Assembly: GCF_019312595.1 (NCBI RefSeq)
Contig: NZ_JAHWDQ010000001.1
Span: 248,001 to 312,000, forward strand
From: Zhongshania aquimaris
GTDB lineage: Bacteria; Pseudomonadota; Gammaproteobacteria; Pseudomonadales; Spongiibacteraceae
DNA length: 64,000 bases
Direction of reading: 5' to 3'
The notes beneath the pieces were generated by a model. That model saw only the letters and a list, made by a program, of their open reading frames with translations. It was not told the DNA's origin and searched no databases. Below, piece after piece: positions 52,306-60,587 of the stretch. The position numbers were made by a program, and so were the translations under genes. Each line of letters opens with the position of its first letter. Position 1 is the stretch's first letter.

Positions 52306-54014
52306 CAACCCGCCTGCCGCCTGGAGAAAATATCCAGATCCACTGCTATGCCCCTCGCTGCCAGCTGTTCGTAGAACTCTGGCACCTGCCCCATGGCTTC
52401 AAATTGACCGATGACACGACCGTCTTCGTTATAGCCCGATTGCGTAAAACGAAATATTTCAGAAAGTTGGACAATATTCCCCTCAACACCAGTGACTTCC
52501 GATATGGATGTGATTTTCCTGGAACCACAGGCAAAGCGTGTCTGCTGTACGATAATATCCACCGCGGAGGCAATTTGTTCGCGAATGGCCGCCACCGGAA
52601 GGTCCATGCCCGACATCAATACAAGTACTTCCAGCCTGGAAATACAGTCCCTGGGCGAGTTGGAGTGAACCGTTGTCAATGATCCATCATGACCGGTATT
52701 CATCGCCTGCAGCATGTCCAGCGCCTCGCCGCTGCGACACTCCCCAACAACTATCCGGTCAGGCCGCATACGAAGACAGTTTTTCACCAAGTCCCGAATC
52801 GTCACCGCACCGGATCCTTCCTGATTTGGAGGGCGAGCCTCCAGTGACACCACATGAGGCTTGTTGAGCTTCAACTCGGCCGCATCCTCAACCGTGACGA
52901 TTCTCTCGCTATCAGGAATAAAGTTAGACAAGGCATTCAGCAGGGTTGTCTTCCCCGACCCCGTGCCGCCAGAAATAATAATATTCAGGCGCTGATTAAC
53001 CGCGATATCCAAAAAGTCAGCCATTTCTTTATTCAGCGAAGAAAAGCCGATCAAATGTCCAATCGTCAACTTCTCCTGCATAAATTTTCGTATGGTGATA
53101 GTCGGCCCTTTTAGTGCTAGAGGAGGAATTATCGCATTAACCCTCGAACCGTCCTTCAATCTCGCGTCCACCATGGGTGAGCTTTCGTCTATCCGTCGGC
53201 CTAATGGCGTGACGATTCTTTCAATGGCACTGAGAACCGCCTTGTCATCGCTAAAACAGATGTCGGATTTTATGAGGCGCCCGCCCTCTTCGTAGTACAC
53301 TTCATCACAGGAATTCACCATGACTTCACTAATGTCATTGCGGGCCAAAAGCTCTTCCAGCGGCCCCAGCCCAACGGCCTCATCCAGCACCTGTCTAGCA
53401 AGGTCACTCTTGGACAAGACACGGGGGAAATCAGCTGACTTTGCGATAGCTTCCGAGATAATTTCCGCCGATAAAGCTCTTAACTCGACATCGTTCAACG
53501 TCGAGATATTCGTTCTTCTTAGATCCATTGTTTTGAGCAAAGAGGCGTGAATCTTTAGTTTCCAGGCCCGTATCAGCTCCCGACGCTCAGCGTCGTCATT
53601 TGGCATCAGGCTTGAAGCTTCGATATTTATCTTTTCTTTCTCGATGGGAACAGCGCTCGTCGCCAGTGCAGGCTCCACGGGGACTACACCACCCAGAAGC
53701 TTCTCAGGCTCAGCTTTAATGGCGAAATCTTCAAGCATGATTATATAATCGCCAATGCCAATTTTGTCGCCTTGTCGAAGCGGGCCATACTCACCCATGA
53801 TGCGGGTGGCATTAACATAAATCGGATACTTTTGGTCTGCCTCCCTGACAAACACGCCCCCGGAAAGTTTGTTGACCTCTGCGTGACACTTCGAAACCTT
53901 CCAACCACTCAGATCAACCAAACAGGCGGAGCCTTTGCCAATCAGGAATGAGTCCGCCTCGCAAAACAGTTTTCCGACCATTGTTCCCTTTTTGGTTTGC
54001 ACAAGAACCTTCAT
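52305..54014 (-). CDS. FHA domain fused to TadA/CpaF secretion ATPase (569 aa)
   Basis: Residues about 1-95 form a forkhead-associated domain ([26 protein letters not shown] with the Ser/His phosphothreonine-binding residues). After a linker, residues about 145-560 are a CpaF/TadA hexameric ATPase: Walker [18 protein letters not shown], Asp box, Walker [19 protein letters not shown] and His box [16 protein letters not shown]. The ATPase powers pilus assembly or secretion. The FHA fusion suggests regulation by Thr phosphorylation, or recruitment in place of the missing TadZ. The start codon is ATG 54014. Confidence 0.92.
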   Translation of the reverse strand: MKVLVQTKKGTMVGKLFCEADSFLIGKGSACLVDLSGWKVSKCHAEVNKLSGGVFVREADQKYPIYVNATRIMGEYGPLRQGDKIGIGDYIIMLEDFAIKAEPEKLLGGVVPVEPALATSAVPIEKEKINIEASSLMPNDDAERRELIRAWKLKIHASLLKTMDLRRTNISTLNDVELRALSAEIISEAIAKSADFPRVLSKSDLARQVLDEAVGLGPLEELLARNDISEVMVNSCDEVYYEEGGRLIKSDICFSDDKAVLSAIERIVTPLGRRIDESSPMVDARLKDGSRVNAIIPPLALKGPTITIRKFMQEKLTIGHLIGFSSLNKEMADFLDIAVNQRLNIIISGGTGSGKTTLLNALSNFIPDSERIVTVEDAAELKLNKPHVVSLEARPPNQEGSGAVTIRDLVKNCLRMRPDRIVVGECRSGEALDMLQAMNTGHDGSLTTVHSNSPRDCISRLEVLVLMSGMDLPVAAIREQIASAVDIIVQQTRFACGSRKITSISEVTGVEGNIVQLSEIFRFTQSGYNEDGRVIGQFEAMGQVPEFYEQLAARGIAVDLDIFSRRQAG

Positions 54015-54016
54015 AG

Positions 54017-55357
54017 CTATTCCATTAATGCAGCGTCAACGGTGATATGGGCCTGGTTTTCCCTAAGCATTTCGGTAGCAAACGAGCTTAACGCCCGGTC
54101 GGTTTCATCGCCTGGGCTGATAAGTTTTGGCGTTAACAACACCACCACCTGCTTGTTATCCGAGTCCTTGTCCTCGACGCCAAAAAGATATTTTAAAATA
54201 GGAATTTTACTCAGACCGGGGATACCCGATGTCGCTTCAGAGTCTGCTGTTGCAAACAGTCCCGAAATTGCTACGGTTTGATTGGCTTCAAGCTGAACAA
54301 CTGTTTGGGTCTTTCTGTTTCTGGTACCGGGAACACCGTTAACGGTCACAGATGGATCTATGTCACTGAGGTCAACGGTAACCTCCATATTGATAATACC
54401 GTCATCAATAGTAGGCGATACTTGCAATATCACCCCATAGTCCTGACGTTCGACTGTTGTCGCTCCCAGCGCATTGATGACGGGAATGGGGAATTGCCCG
54501 CCTATGTGGAACGATGCCGATTCACCGCTGACCGCAGTGAGCTTCGGCGCGCTGAGTATTCTCGCCTGCCCGGAACTTTGAAGAAAATTAAGGGTAGAGG
54601 CAAGATGGGAAGTAATACCGAAATACTGGAAGAAACTACTATCACCAAACGGAATGGCGTTAATAATACCTTCATTTGTTCCATCGGGATCTTCCTGAAA
54701 TATCCTGAATCTACCTGGCGTTATATCTTTGTGAAAACCGTATATCGGACCCGATGTTGCCGTATCCCATTCGATCCCCAGCTTTTGGACGTCATTATCA
54801 TTGATCTCAACCAATACCGCATCAACACGAATAATCGGATTTCTTTTAAAGGGACGTTCTTCGAGTATAAAAATAGCATCCGGCGTTAGTGCTCTTACTG
54901 CTTCAATGCTGGCCATGTTATTTTTATTAATCTTGCCCTCTACAACCAGTCGGCTATCCATAGAATAAACCTTCAGTCCTGAGATTTTAGCTGTCAGGGC
55001 TCTCGCCATGCGCACGCTCTCTGACACGTAGCGATTTTGAACATTAATTTTATAGAGAAGCTTCCGTCCGCCATTACGCCAGATTTGCATGCTGGACTCA
55101 CCAGGCTCCAACCCAACTATCATCAACTCGCCATTCTCCAGTGTTTTGTACCCTACTTTACTGGGGTCTCCAATAGCCACATGAGTTAAGCCGTTGATCT
55201 GGAGTGTTCTCACTTCACCTACTTCTATAGGCATATTACTGGGATAATCTGCATAGCCCAGAGCCGGAAATAGCAAAAGGCATAATCCGAAAATCGCGGG
55301 AATCTTTATAAAAAATTGCAACACCCTCTCCTTACTCATGCATTTCTGCCAAGTCAT
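54017..55357 (-). CDS. rcpA: Secretin RcpA/CpaC of the Tad system (446 aa)
   Basis: This forms the outer-membrane channel of the Tad machine. The signal peptide (to about ALGYA) is followed by a pilus-assembly N-terminal domain (LQINGLTHVAIGDPSKVGYKTL). A BON-like region and the secretin core (QILSAPKLTAVSGESASFHIGG-type segment, GVILQVSPTIDDG, VAISGLFATADS, GIPGLSKIPILKYLFG) follow. ATG 55357 with CAGGAG upstream overlaps the CpaB gene by 26 bases; ATG 55339 is an alternative. Confidence 0.92.
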   Translation of the reverse strand: MTWQKCMSKERVLQFFIKIPAIFGLCLLLFPALGYADYPSNMPIEVGEVRTLQINGLTHVAIGDPSKVGYKTLENGELMIVGLEPGESSMQIWRNGGRKLLYKINVQNRYVSESVRMARALTAKISGLKVYSMDSRLVVEGKINKNNMASIEAVRALTPDAIFILEERPFKRNPIIRVDAVLVEINDNDVQKLGIEWDTATSGPIYGFHKDITPGRFRIFQEDPDGTNEGIINAIPFGDSSFFQYFGITSHLASTLNFLQSSGQARILSAPKLTAVSGESASFHIGGQFPIPVINALGATTVERQDYGVILQVSPTIDDGIINMEVTVDLSDIDPSVTVNGVPGTRNRKTQTVVQLEANQTVAISGLFATADSEATSGIPGLSKIPILKYLFGVEDKDSDNKQVVVLLTPKLISPGDETDRALSSFATEMLRENQAHITVDAALME

Positions 55358-56258
55358 TCCCTGACTCCTGACGAGCTTGATCTACCAACTGATCCCCGCT
55401 CAACACCTTGACCAATCTGCCCTTGGCGTTTCTTACCGCCGCGCCGGGTTCTCTTTCTGTACTGGTGACCAGAACAAAATCCTGGTAAGTATTTATAACC
55501 CCTTCCGCTGAAGTACCAGCGTACACAGTAACTGCCCCCGAGCCAGTTGGCGATATATTGTAAGTAGCGGATTTAACATCTTTGTCGTTTCTCAAAAGGA
55601 AAACCAATTGATACTTTATTTGAGCTTCGTAAATCGACTGTACGTACTCACCTGCGACACCCAATGTGACGGTGGAATATTGCGCATTTTTATACATGCC
55701 CCGAACTTTTGGATCGGCCACAGAAAAATTACCCGTAGAGAGAACCCGAACACGATCCAATATCAGCTCGAATGCCGCGCCTTTATTTTTTATGACGCCA
55801 AGATCTATGTAGTCCCCTGCCTCAAGCATATGTGCAATACTGCTAACACCATCCACTTCCAACGTAACGGCTCTCTCGCCAAAGGCGAGCAAGTCTGAAA
55901 ATTTATCAATTCTAGAAACCCCTTCAACCATATATCGCAGCAGGGGCTTTCCCTTTGACATCGGCGCCGATAAATATTTTTCCTCCACGTCCGGATAGGA
56001 CGTCGGATAGATGACGCCATCGGGAACATATTCACTCGGTATGCTTTTAATCATCATAGTGTCCAGGTCGACCCTTGCCCCGACGGGCAAATCTATTTTC
56101 GCCACCACCACATCCACCAGCCTCGCCTCAGACCTGATTTTCTCCCGCAGCCCTTTTTCCCTTACCTCAAAGTAATATCTGGTAAGGAAGAACGCGGCAA
56201 CCGCACAACAGAGCGCCAGTATCAGTGCAATAGGGTATCGATATTTCGCAATGGACAT
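55332..56258 (-). CDS. rcpC: RcpC/CpaB pilus assembly protein (308 aa)
   Basis: The N-terminal TM (YPIALILALCCAVAAFFLTRYY) is followed by the SAF domain (VVAKIDLPVGARVDLDTMMIKSIPSEYVPDG, YLSAPMSKGKPLLRYMV) and the RcpC domain (AVTLEVDGVSSIAHMLEAGDYIDLG). It probably spans the periplasm and assists secretin assembly. The gene begins 10 bases after the small pseudopilin gene. Confidence 0.9.
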   Translation of the reverse strand: MSIAKYRYPIALILALCCAVAAFFLTRYYFEVREKGLREKIRSEARLVDVVVAKIDLPVGARVDLDTMMIKSIPSEYVPDGVIYPTSYPDVEEKYLSAPMSKGKPLLRYMVEGVSRIDKFSDLLAFGERAVTLEVDGVSSIAHMLEAGDYIDLGVIKNKGAAFELILDRVRVLSTGNFSVADPKVRGMYKNAQYSTVTLGVAGEYVQSIYEAQIKYQLVFLLRNDKDVKSATYNISPTGSGAVTVYAGTSAEGVINTYQDFVLVTSTEREPGAAVRNAKGRLVKVLSGDQLVDQARQESGNDLAEMHE

Positions 56259-56267
56259 AGACAGACG

Positions 56268-56462
56268 TCACTCGTCGACGGGCTGAGAAACAACATACTC
56301 ATAACCCTTGTAGTTTTTTTGAAAAGACTCGACCAGCACACCAATGATTGCTCGGCCCCCAAAAACCTCTATCGGCGTAAATAAGACCGCCACTACGACC
56401 AATGTACCTACAATGTATTCGGGCAAAGCCTGCCCTCGCTGCTCTTTCATTTCTGAGTACAT
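56268..56462 (-). CDS. Small pseudopilin with Flp/TadE-type signal (64 aa)
   Basis: The leader MYSEMKEQRG ends in Gly and is followed by QALPEYIVGTLVVVAVLF, with Glu +5 and Tyr +6 as in Flp pilins. Only about 54 mature residues follow, ending in a polar, Tyr-rich tail. It is a likely minor pilin or a second Flp. AGGA precedes ATG 56462. The upstream gene's stop is two bases away. Confidence 0.8.
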   Translation of the reverse strand: MYSEMKEQRGQALPEYIVGTLVVVAVLFTPIEVFGGRAIIGVLVESFQKNYKGYEYVVSQPVDE

Positions 56463-56463
56463 T

Positions 56464-57180
56464 TTATTTTTCCTGCCATACACCCACAATTCTCGTTGAC
56501 CCATCCGAATCACTAATCGCAAATTCCAATTGCTGACTTTTATCTTCAGCGCTCACGTATGATAAAAAAATCATACCGCTCTCAGCCCGCTTGATATTTT
56601 TTCTACTCACAAGAAAGCCCTCTTCCGAATAATGCTTCTCTAATATTTGAGCTGTTTTTTCGATCGAATTGCTGGAATCAATCCAGTATGTTTCGGACCG
56701 CCTTCCCGCATCGACGGATTCCACAACTGACAAAATACTCATACCTGAGAGTAATTTAACTTTATTGACGGCATGTCCCTGCCGATTCTTATCGAGCATT
56801 TTCGGTAATGACGAGATGCCCAAAAGAACTCGAATTCCCTTGATACCCTCTTCATGGTACTGAACGGTAAAGTTGTATCCATCTTCAATATGGGAAAGTA
56901 CATCCCAGTCTCCGAGCTCCATCAGTATAAAAGGCGGTTGTTCATCATCCGCTCCGCGCCGCCAAAGTTCAGAATAGAAATCCAAGAGTGGTTGTTCACC
57001 ACTGCGCCAGAAATATTCGTATGCCCTTACCGGTATACCATTCACCTGCATTTTTTCTCCCACAACACTGACAGACACCCCGCTGGGCACCGGCAATGTA
57101 TCTGGCCAGGCCCAGCTATGACATGGCGCCAAGATACAGATAATTATCGCTATACCCCGAGATTGAGATACGCTTCTCAT
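56464..57180 (-). CDS. Unknown exported protein of the Tad cluster (238 aa)
   Basis: The signal peptide (MRSVSQSRGIAIIICILAPCHSWA) precedes a beta/alpha mature domain with WPDTLPVPSGVSVSVVGEKM, YEYFWRSGEQPLLDFYSELW and GYNFTVQYHEEGIKGIRVLLG. A C-terminal half resembles an internal repeat (SYWI..., EKHYSEEGFLVSRKN). The two halves may be related domains. No family is recognised. It is placed between two pilin-like genes and presumably acts in pilus assembly. Confidence 0.7.
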   Translation of the reverse strand: MRSVSQSRGIAIIICILAPCHSWAWPDTLPVPSGVSVSVVGEKMQVNGIPVRAYEYFWRSGEQPLLDFYSELWRRGADDEQPPFILMELGDWDVLSHIEDGYNFTVQYHEEGIKGIRVLLGISSLPKMLDKNRQGHAVNKVKLLSGMSILSVVESVDAGRRSETYWIDSSNSIEKTAQILEKHYSEEGFLVSRKNIKRAESGMIFLSYVSAEDKSQQLEFAISDSDGSTRIVGVWQEK

Positions 57181-57184
57181 CACA

Positions 57185-57964
57185 TTAAAAGCAGGCCAAT
57201 TCGCGATCATTCCCGCCCCTCAGCACCCGACTACAGGGCACCACATCGCCCTCGACATATCCGGGTTTGAATCCACCCCATTCCTCAAAGCCAATCAATT
57301 CAGCGAAATTTGGCATGCTGTCAAAAACGGCATTGTCGAAAGCTTTTTCTCCAAAAACACTATTTTCAATGGCTTCTTTTAAACGGCTGTCAGTAACTTT
57401 TCTCCAAGCTTGTGCATAAATAGCATTTTTAGAATACGTTTCGATCGGATCCTCAAGGCTAAGACGGCTTGTGTTTATGAATGGTATATTCACCTCTACC
57501 GAATGCATTCCATCCGACTCCAGATTGAACCCGACAATGCCGTTATCCAATGCCGCCTGCCGCCATTGATGAATTTCAGAATCAGGATCACTATTACGGT
57601 GTGATGTAGATGAGAAGGAGCTATCCGATTCCACCAGCGCAGTTTCATATTTTCCGGCTTCTGAATAGAGATAGAGCGGATCCACTCGATCCTTATCAAG
57701 ATTTGTTGATTTGAGGTCTTTCTCACTGTCAACGTCCTTGTGAAGACCGTACAGAAATCGCTTGTTTATTTCGTTACTAATTTCTGAGGGACTTTTAGTG
57801 GTACTAATGCTCTCCCACGCCACATACCTGGCCGCTTCATGTGCCCGGTGCTGCAAATCGCCCACCTTCCCCAGGTACACAATCAGAAATAGCACTGGCA
57901 CCAATACAAAAGTGGCAGCCACCAATATTTCCAGCAATGCCTGCCCTCGTTCTCCGCTCGCCAT
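57185..57964 (-). CDS. TadE-like pseudopilin (259 aa)
   Basis: The short leader MASGERG ends in Gly, followed by QALLEILVAATFVLVPVLFLIVY with Glu at +5. Then HRAHEAARYVAWESIS, the usual TadE/TadG 'A..AARyvA' segment, leads to a large soluble domain with a C-terminal Cys pair (VVPCSR, ELACF). ATG 57964 with AGGA upstream is preferred over GTG 57970, which overlaps the TadG stop. It is a minor pilin or pilus tip component. Confidence 0.78.
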   Translation of the reverse strand: MASGERGQALLEILVAATFVLVPVLFLIVYLGKVGDLQHRAHEAARYVAWESISTTKSPSEISNEINKRFLYGLHKDVDSEKDLKSTNLDKDRVDPLYLYSEAGKYETALVESDSSFSSTSHRNSDPDSEIHQWRQAALDNGIVGFNLESDGMHSVEVNIPFINTSRLSLEDPIETYSKNAIYAQAWRKVTDSRLKEAIENSVFGEKAFDNAVFDSMPNFAELIGFEEWGGFKPGYVEGDVVPCSRVLRGGNDRELACF

Positions 57965-57966
57965 GT

Positions 57967-59553
57967 TCACAGTTCCTGCAAGGCATTTAGAGAGACAGAT
58001 TCGCCGATATCTATTTTATCCAATCGGGCCTCCCAGAATGGATTGTAGGCGTTACCATATTCCACTCTGCCATCACTACGCTTCGATTCGGCGCGAATCC
58101 ATTTGTCGTTGCTGCGCTTGAAATATATCGCTGCCGCAGAAGCGCCGTGCAGGGCATCGTTTTGCGCGCCTTTTTCGCGCTCTAAACTTAAATTATCTGA
58201 TGTGGCAAGAATTTTTCGGTAGGTTTTAAGTTTTCCACGCTCCTTCCTGAGGTAGATAAAAACGTGGTCCGTCTCGTTCACATACCCTTCTTTTTTTAAG
58301 TTGAAAAAGGGTGTCAACCCAACACCCTGCTCGGTACCTTGAGAGACGTCCGAGTCAAATTCATTACTTAATTCGTAGCAATTCAGAGCCGTTACGTCCA
58401 TTAGCTTGAATGCACCGCTATTCTGCGATTTACTCCCACCGCCATAGCCTCTCTCGATATCAGGGTCAGTGCAGGCAGACCCTCTGGGATTTTTATTCCA
58501 ATATGACTTCCCTTCATGTATCACGTGGTGGCATTTACTGCATTCGTTGCCGACATAGGCGTGACCAACACCCAACTTAACTCTCTCCTTATGACCGGTA
58601 GATTTAACACTGCCCTTCCAATCGAGGTAGCGAGTTTCGGCATGAATGGAGATGGCATCTATTGCAGACCAGGTTGTAAACGGGGTGCTGTTTTGCACGT
58701 CGGGAGTATCTCCCCCCATGACCGTAGACCCGGATCGCTCTATTGTCAGCGTTGAATACAAAGGTACGCCGCTGACTGCGACCGCGGGAGTGCCTGGCAA
58801 AATAATTTTTTCCGGCATACCGGGAAAGGTAAATCGGTAAGTCCTGTTTGAAGAGAATTCGTCCCGTGACGCCATAGTGACATTTCTGAATTGGCGGCAC
58901 CTTGAAACGGTTTCCTTATTGGCCCTACCACCATCCCGAACTTTATTGGCTTCACCTCTGCAGTCGTTCTGACCATACAAAGCCGATAGATGTACGGCGG
59001 TGTCATTTAACAGCGAGACAGCCGCAAAGGAATAATCAATATCACCATCATTGCTTTCAACCACCTCCGACATGATGTCCTGGGCAATAACTGAAACCAG
59101 CGGCACCGCTATTTTTTGAATATTGGAGATGCTTCTTATATATGCAGCGACTGTCCTTGTTATGGCTGGCGCAATGGATTCCACTACTCCCTTAGCGTTT
59201 TGCGCAATTTGGTTGATGTAGTTAGTTACCGCCGAGACATAGGGAATATACTGGCCAATATCATTTACCGTACTAGCCATCGTAGAGGTCATTCTCGTCC
59301 ACGACACCATGGTCACAACCTGCGCCATAGTAACCTGGTTAGCCACAAGAGACCGATTGGAAAGGGCAACAAAATTATTACTCTGGGCAAAAACCGTAGC
59401 GACACTGTAGGCAGCGGCATCTGCCGCGTTCTGCATTCTCGTCGCTTCATTAGTCACTTTAAACGCATTGAATACATACTGCGCCGCGAATGCGACAATA
59501 ACCAACACTGCAACCACGTAGGGCAGCACGCTTCCACGGTTTTTCCGCACCAT
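57967..59553 (-). CDS. TadG-like pilus protein with a CxxCH motif (528 aa)
   Basis: MVRKNRG|SVLPYVVAVLVIVAFAAQYVF has a prepilin-like Gly site, but the +5 Glu is missing (Tyr at that place). The helix then runs RMQNAADAAAYSVATVFA, typical of the TadE/G family. Large tip-type domain follows, with several Cys. Residues 335-345 contain NECSKCHHVIHEG, a CxxCH that in another setting would bind c-type haem or a metal. A further CTDPD follows near 361. It is first in the operon after the major pilin gene. Confidence 0.8.
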   Translation of the reverse strand: MVRKNRGSVLPYVVAVLVIVAFAAQYVFNAFKVTNEATRMQNAADAAAYSVATVFAQSNNFVALSNRSLVANQVTMAQVVTMVSWTRMTSTMASTVNDIGQYIPYVSAVTNYINQIAQNAKGVVESIAPAITRTVAAYIRSISNIQKIAVPLVSVIAQDIMSEVVESNDGDIDYSFAAVSLLNDTAVHLSALYGQNDCRGEANKVRDGGRANKETVSRCRQFRNVTMASRDEFSSNRTYRFTFPGMPEKIILPGTPAVAVSGVPLYSTLTIERSGSTVMGGDTPDVQNSTPFTTWSAIDAISIHAETRYLDWKGSVKSTGHKERVKLGVGHAYVGNECSKCHHVIHEGKSYWNKNPRGSACTDPDIERGYGGGSKSQNSGAFKLMDVTALNCYELSNEFDSDVSQGTEQGVGLTPFFNLKKEGYVNETDHVFIYLRKERGKLKTYRKILATSDNLSLEREKGAQNDALHGASAAAIYFKRSNDKWIRAESKRSDGRVEYGNAYNPFWEARLDKIDIGESVSLNALQEL

Positions 59554-59594
59554 AAAGAGCCTCTTTCGTCCAATCGCAATCGCTCGTCCCTAGA

Positions 59595-59667
59595 ATTCGT
59601 CAATTTACGAATCTAGATAAACGATTTCCAGGCCAATAAAAAATCTGAAGAGAATCTATTGGACTGG
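59595..59667 (-). terminator. Intercistronic hairpins between the Flp and TadG genes
   Basis: Two inverted repeats lie in the 127-base spacer. One pairs CCAGTCCAATA with TATTGGCCTGG (one mismatch, 59628-59667). The other is ATTCGT-N6-ACGAAT (59595-59612). In Flp operons a leaky terminator or mRNA-stabilising hairpin here commonly raises pilin over assembly proteins; that role is inferred. Confidence 0.5.
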
Positions 59668-59680
59668 AAAGATTAATGGC

Positions 59681-59968
59681 TTACTTCTGGTTTCCAGATG
59701 AGTAGTTGGAGAGATCTTTCTTTGTATTTGCCTGATCAACTGCAGAGTCCGCTGCATCTTGGGCTTTGCTGATTTGATCTGTCCCGCTCTGCCCCGACAT
59801 CTCCTGGGCAAGGCCGCCCATTTGCTCACGCAGAGTATCACCAAACAATCGGAAGACGCCGATGGCGGCCACCGCAATGAGGGCAACCACAATGATGTAT
59901 TCAGTCATTCCTTGACCGAGTTGCTGACAGCGGGATTTAAACGTTGGATTAACACGAATGGGGTTCAT
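59681..59968 (-). CDS. Flp-type pilin (95 aa)
   Basis: The leader MNPIRVNPTFKSRCQQLG ends in Gly, followed by QGMTEYIIVVALIAVAAIG with Glu +5 and Tyr +6, the Flp pilin signature. The mature part is longer than the usual 50 residues and ends with a polar Gln/Ser/Asp/Lys-rich tail. AAGGAGAG lies upstream of the ATG. It is the first gene of the minus-strand Tad train and the probable major pilin, to be processed by a prepilin peptidase not found here. Confidence 0.85.
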   Translation of the reverse strand: MNPIRVNPTFKSRCQQLGQGMTEYIIVVALIAVAAIGVFRLFGDTLREQMGGLAQEMSGQSGTDQISKAQDAADSAVDQANTKKDLSNYSSGNQK

Positions 59969-60547
59969 AAGCTCTCCTTAGCACGTACTGATTCCGCTTC
60001 CTTGCAGATTCATTTCTTACGCTAAATGGAGAATGCTTATAAATCAAGAAAATTCTTCAATTAAATTGATAACAATAGAATTCATATACCACCGAACACT
60101 ATACAAGCCCTTATAACTTCAACAGTTCCAGGCGGTATGCTTCACATGAACGCTCGCTGTCCTATAGTTAATTTCTGAGCAATTAGATGAGATTGGAAGC
60201 AGGTACACGAAGTATTGTATTACCTTTACCGCCCCCGAAACGATAAGCAGAAATATTCGTTATGAAGGCTTTCACTTACCAACGGACACCGAGTTTTACG
60301 TCGCAAGTCGAATTGATAGCGCTAACTTTGTAAGTCTAGAGACCCGCCTAAAATAGCAGGGTTAGAAAGACCGAATGTCGACGCCGACTTTGAGCGCAAC
60401 ACAGGGCCAGTCGATCCAACTCCTGTGGAGTCAGGGCACCTTTGAATGCAGTGTTTCCGAATGTCTTTATTCATCATCGCGCCCCACTCTTCAAGTAACT
60501 AACACGTAAAGCGTGAGGCGCGACATTTTTTACTTTTAAAAAATTTA
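59969..60547. other. Intergenic region upstream of the Tad operon, no gene seen
   Basis: This 579-base stretch upstream of flp is AT-rich near the flp end and more mixed near 60300-60500. I see no convincing protein, tRNA or known RNA. A promoter for the Tad operon must lie within the first hundred bases, but no clear -35/-10 or sigma-54 match was found. The 60320-60480 part could be a degraded sequence. Confidence 0.4.
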
Positions 60548-60579
60548 ACCACGTAACATTCCAAAAAATGTTACGTGGT
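60548..60579 (-). terminator. Intrinsic terminator of amt
   Basis: CCACGTAACATT and AATGTTACGTGG form a perfect 12-base stem (13 with the flanking A-T) with a 6-base loop. It begins 9 bases after the amt stop, and on the minus strand a T-rich tract (TTAAATTTTTT) follows. Confidence 0.85.
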
Positions 60580-60587
60580 CATTCAAT

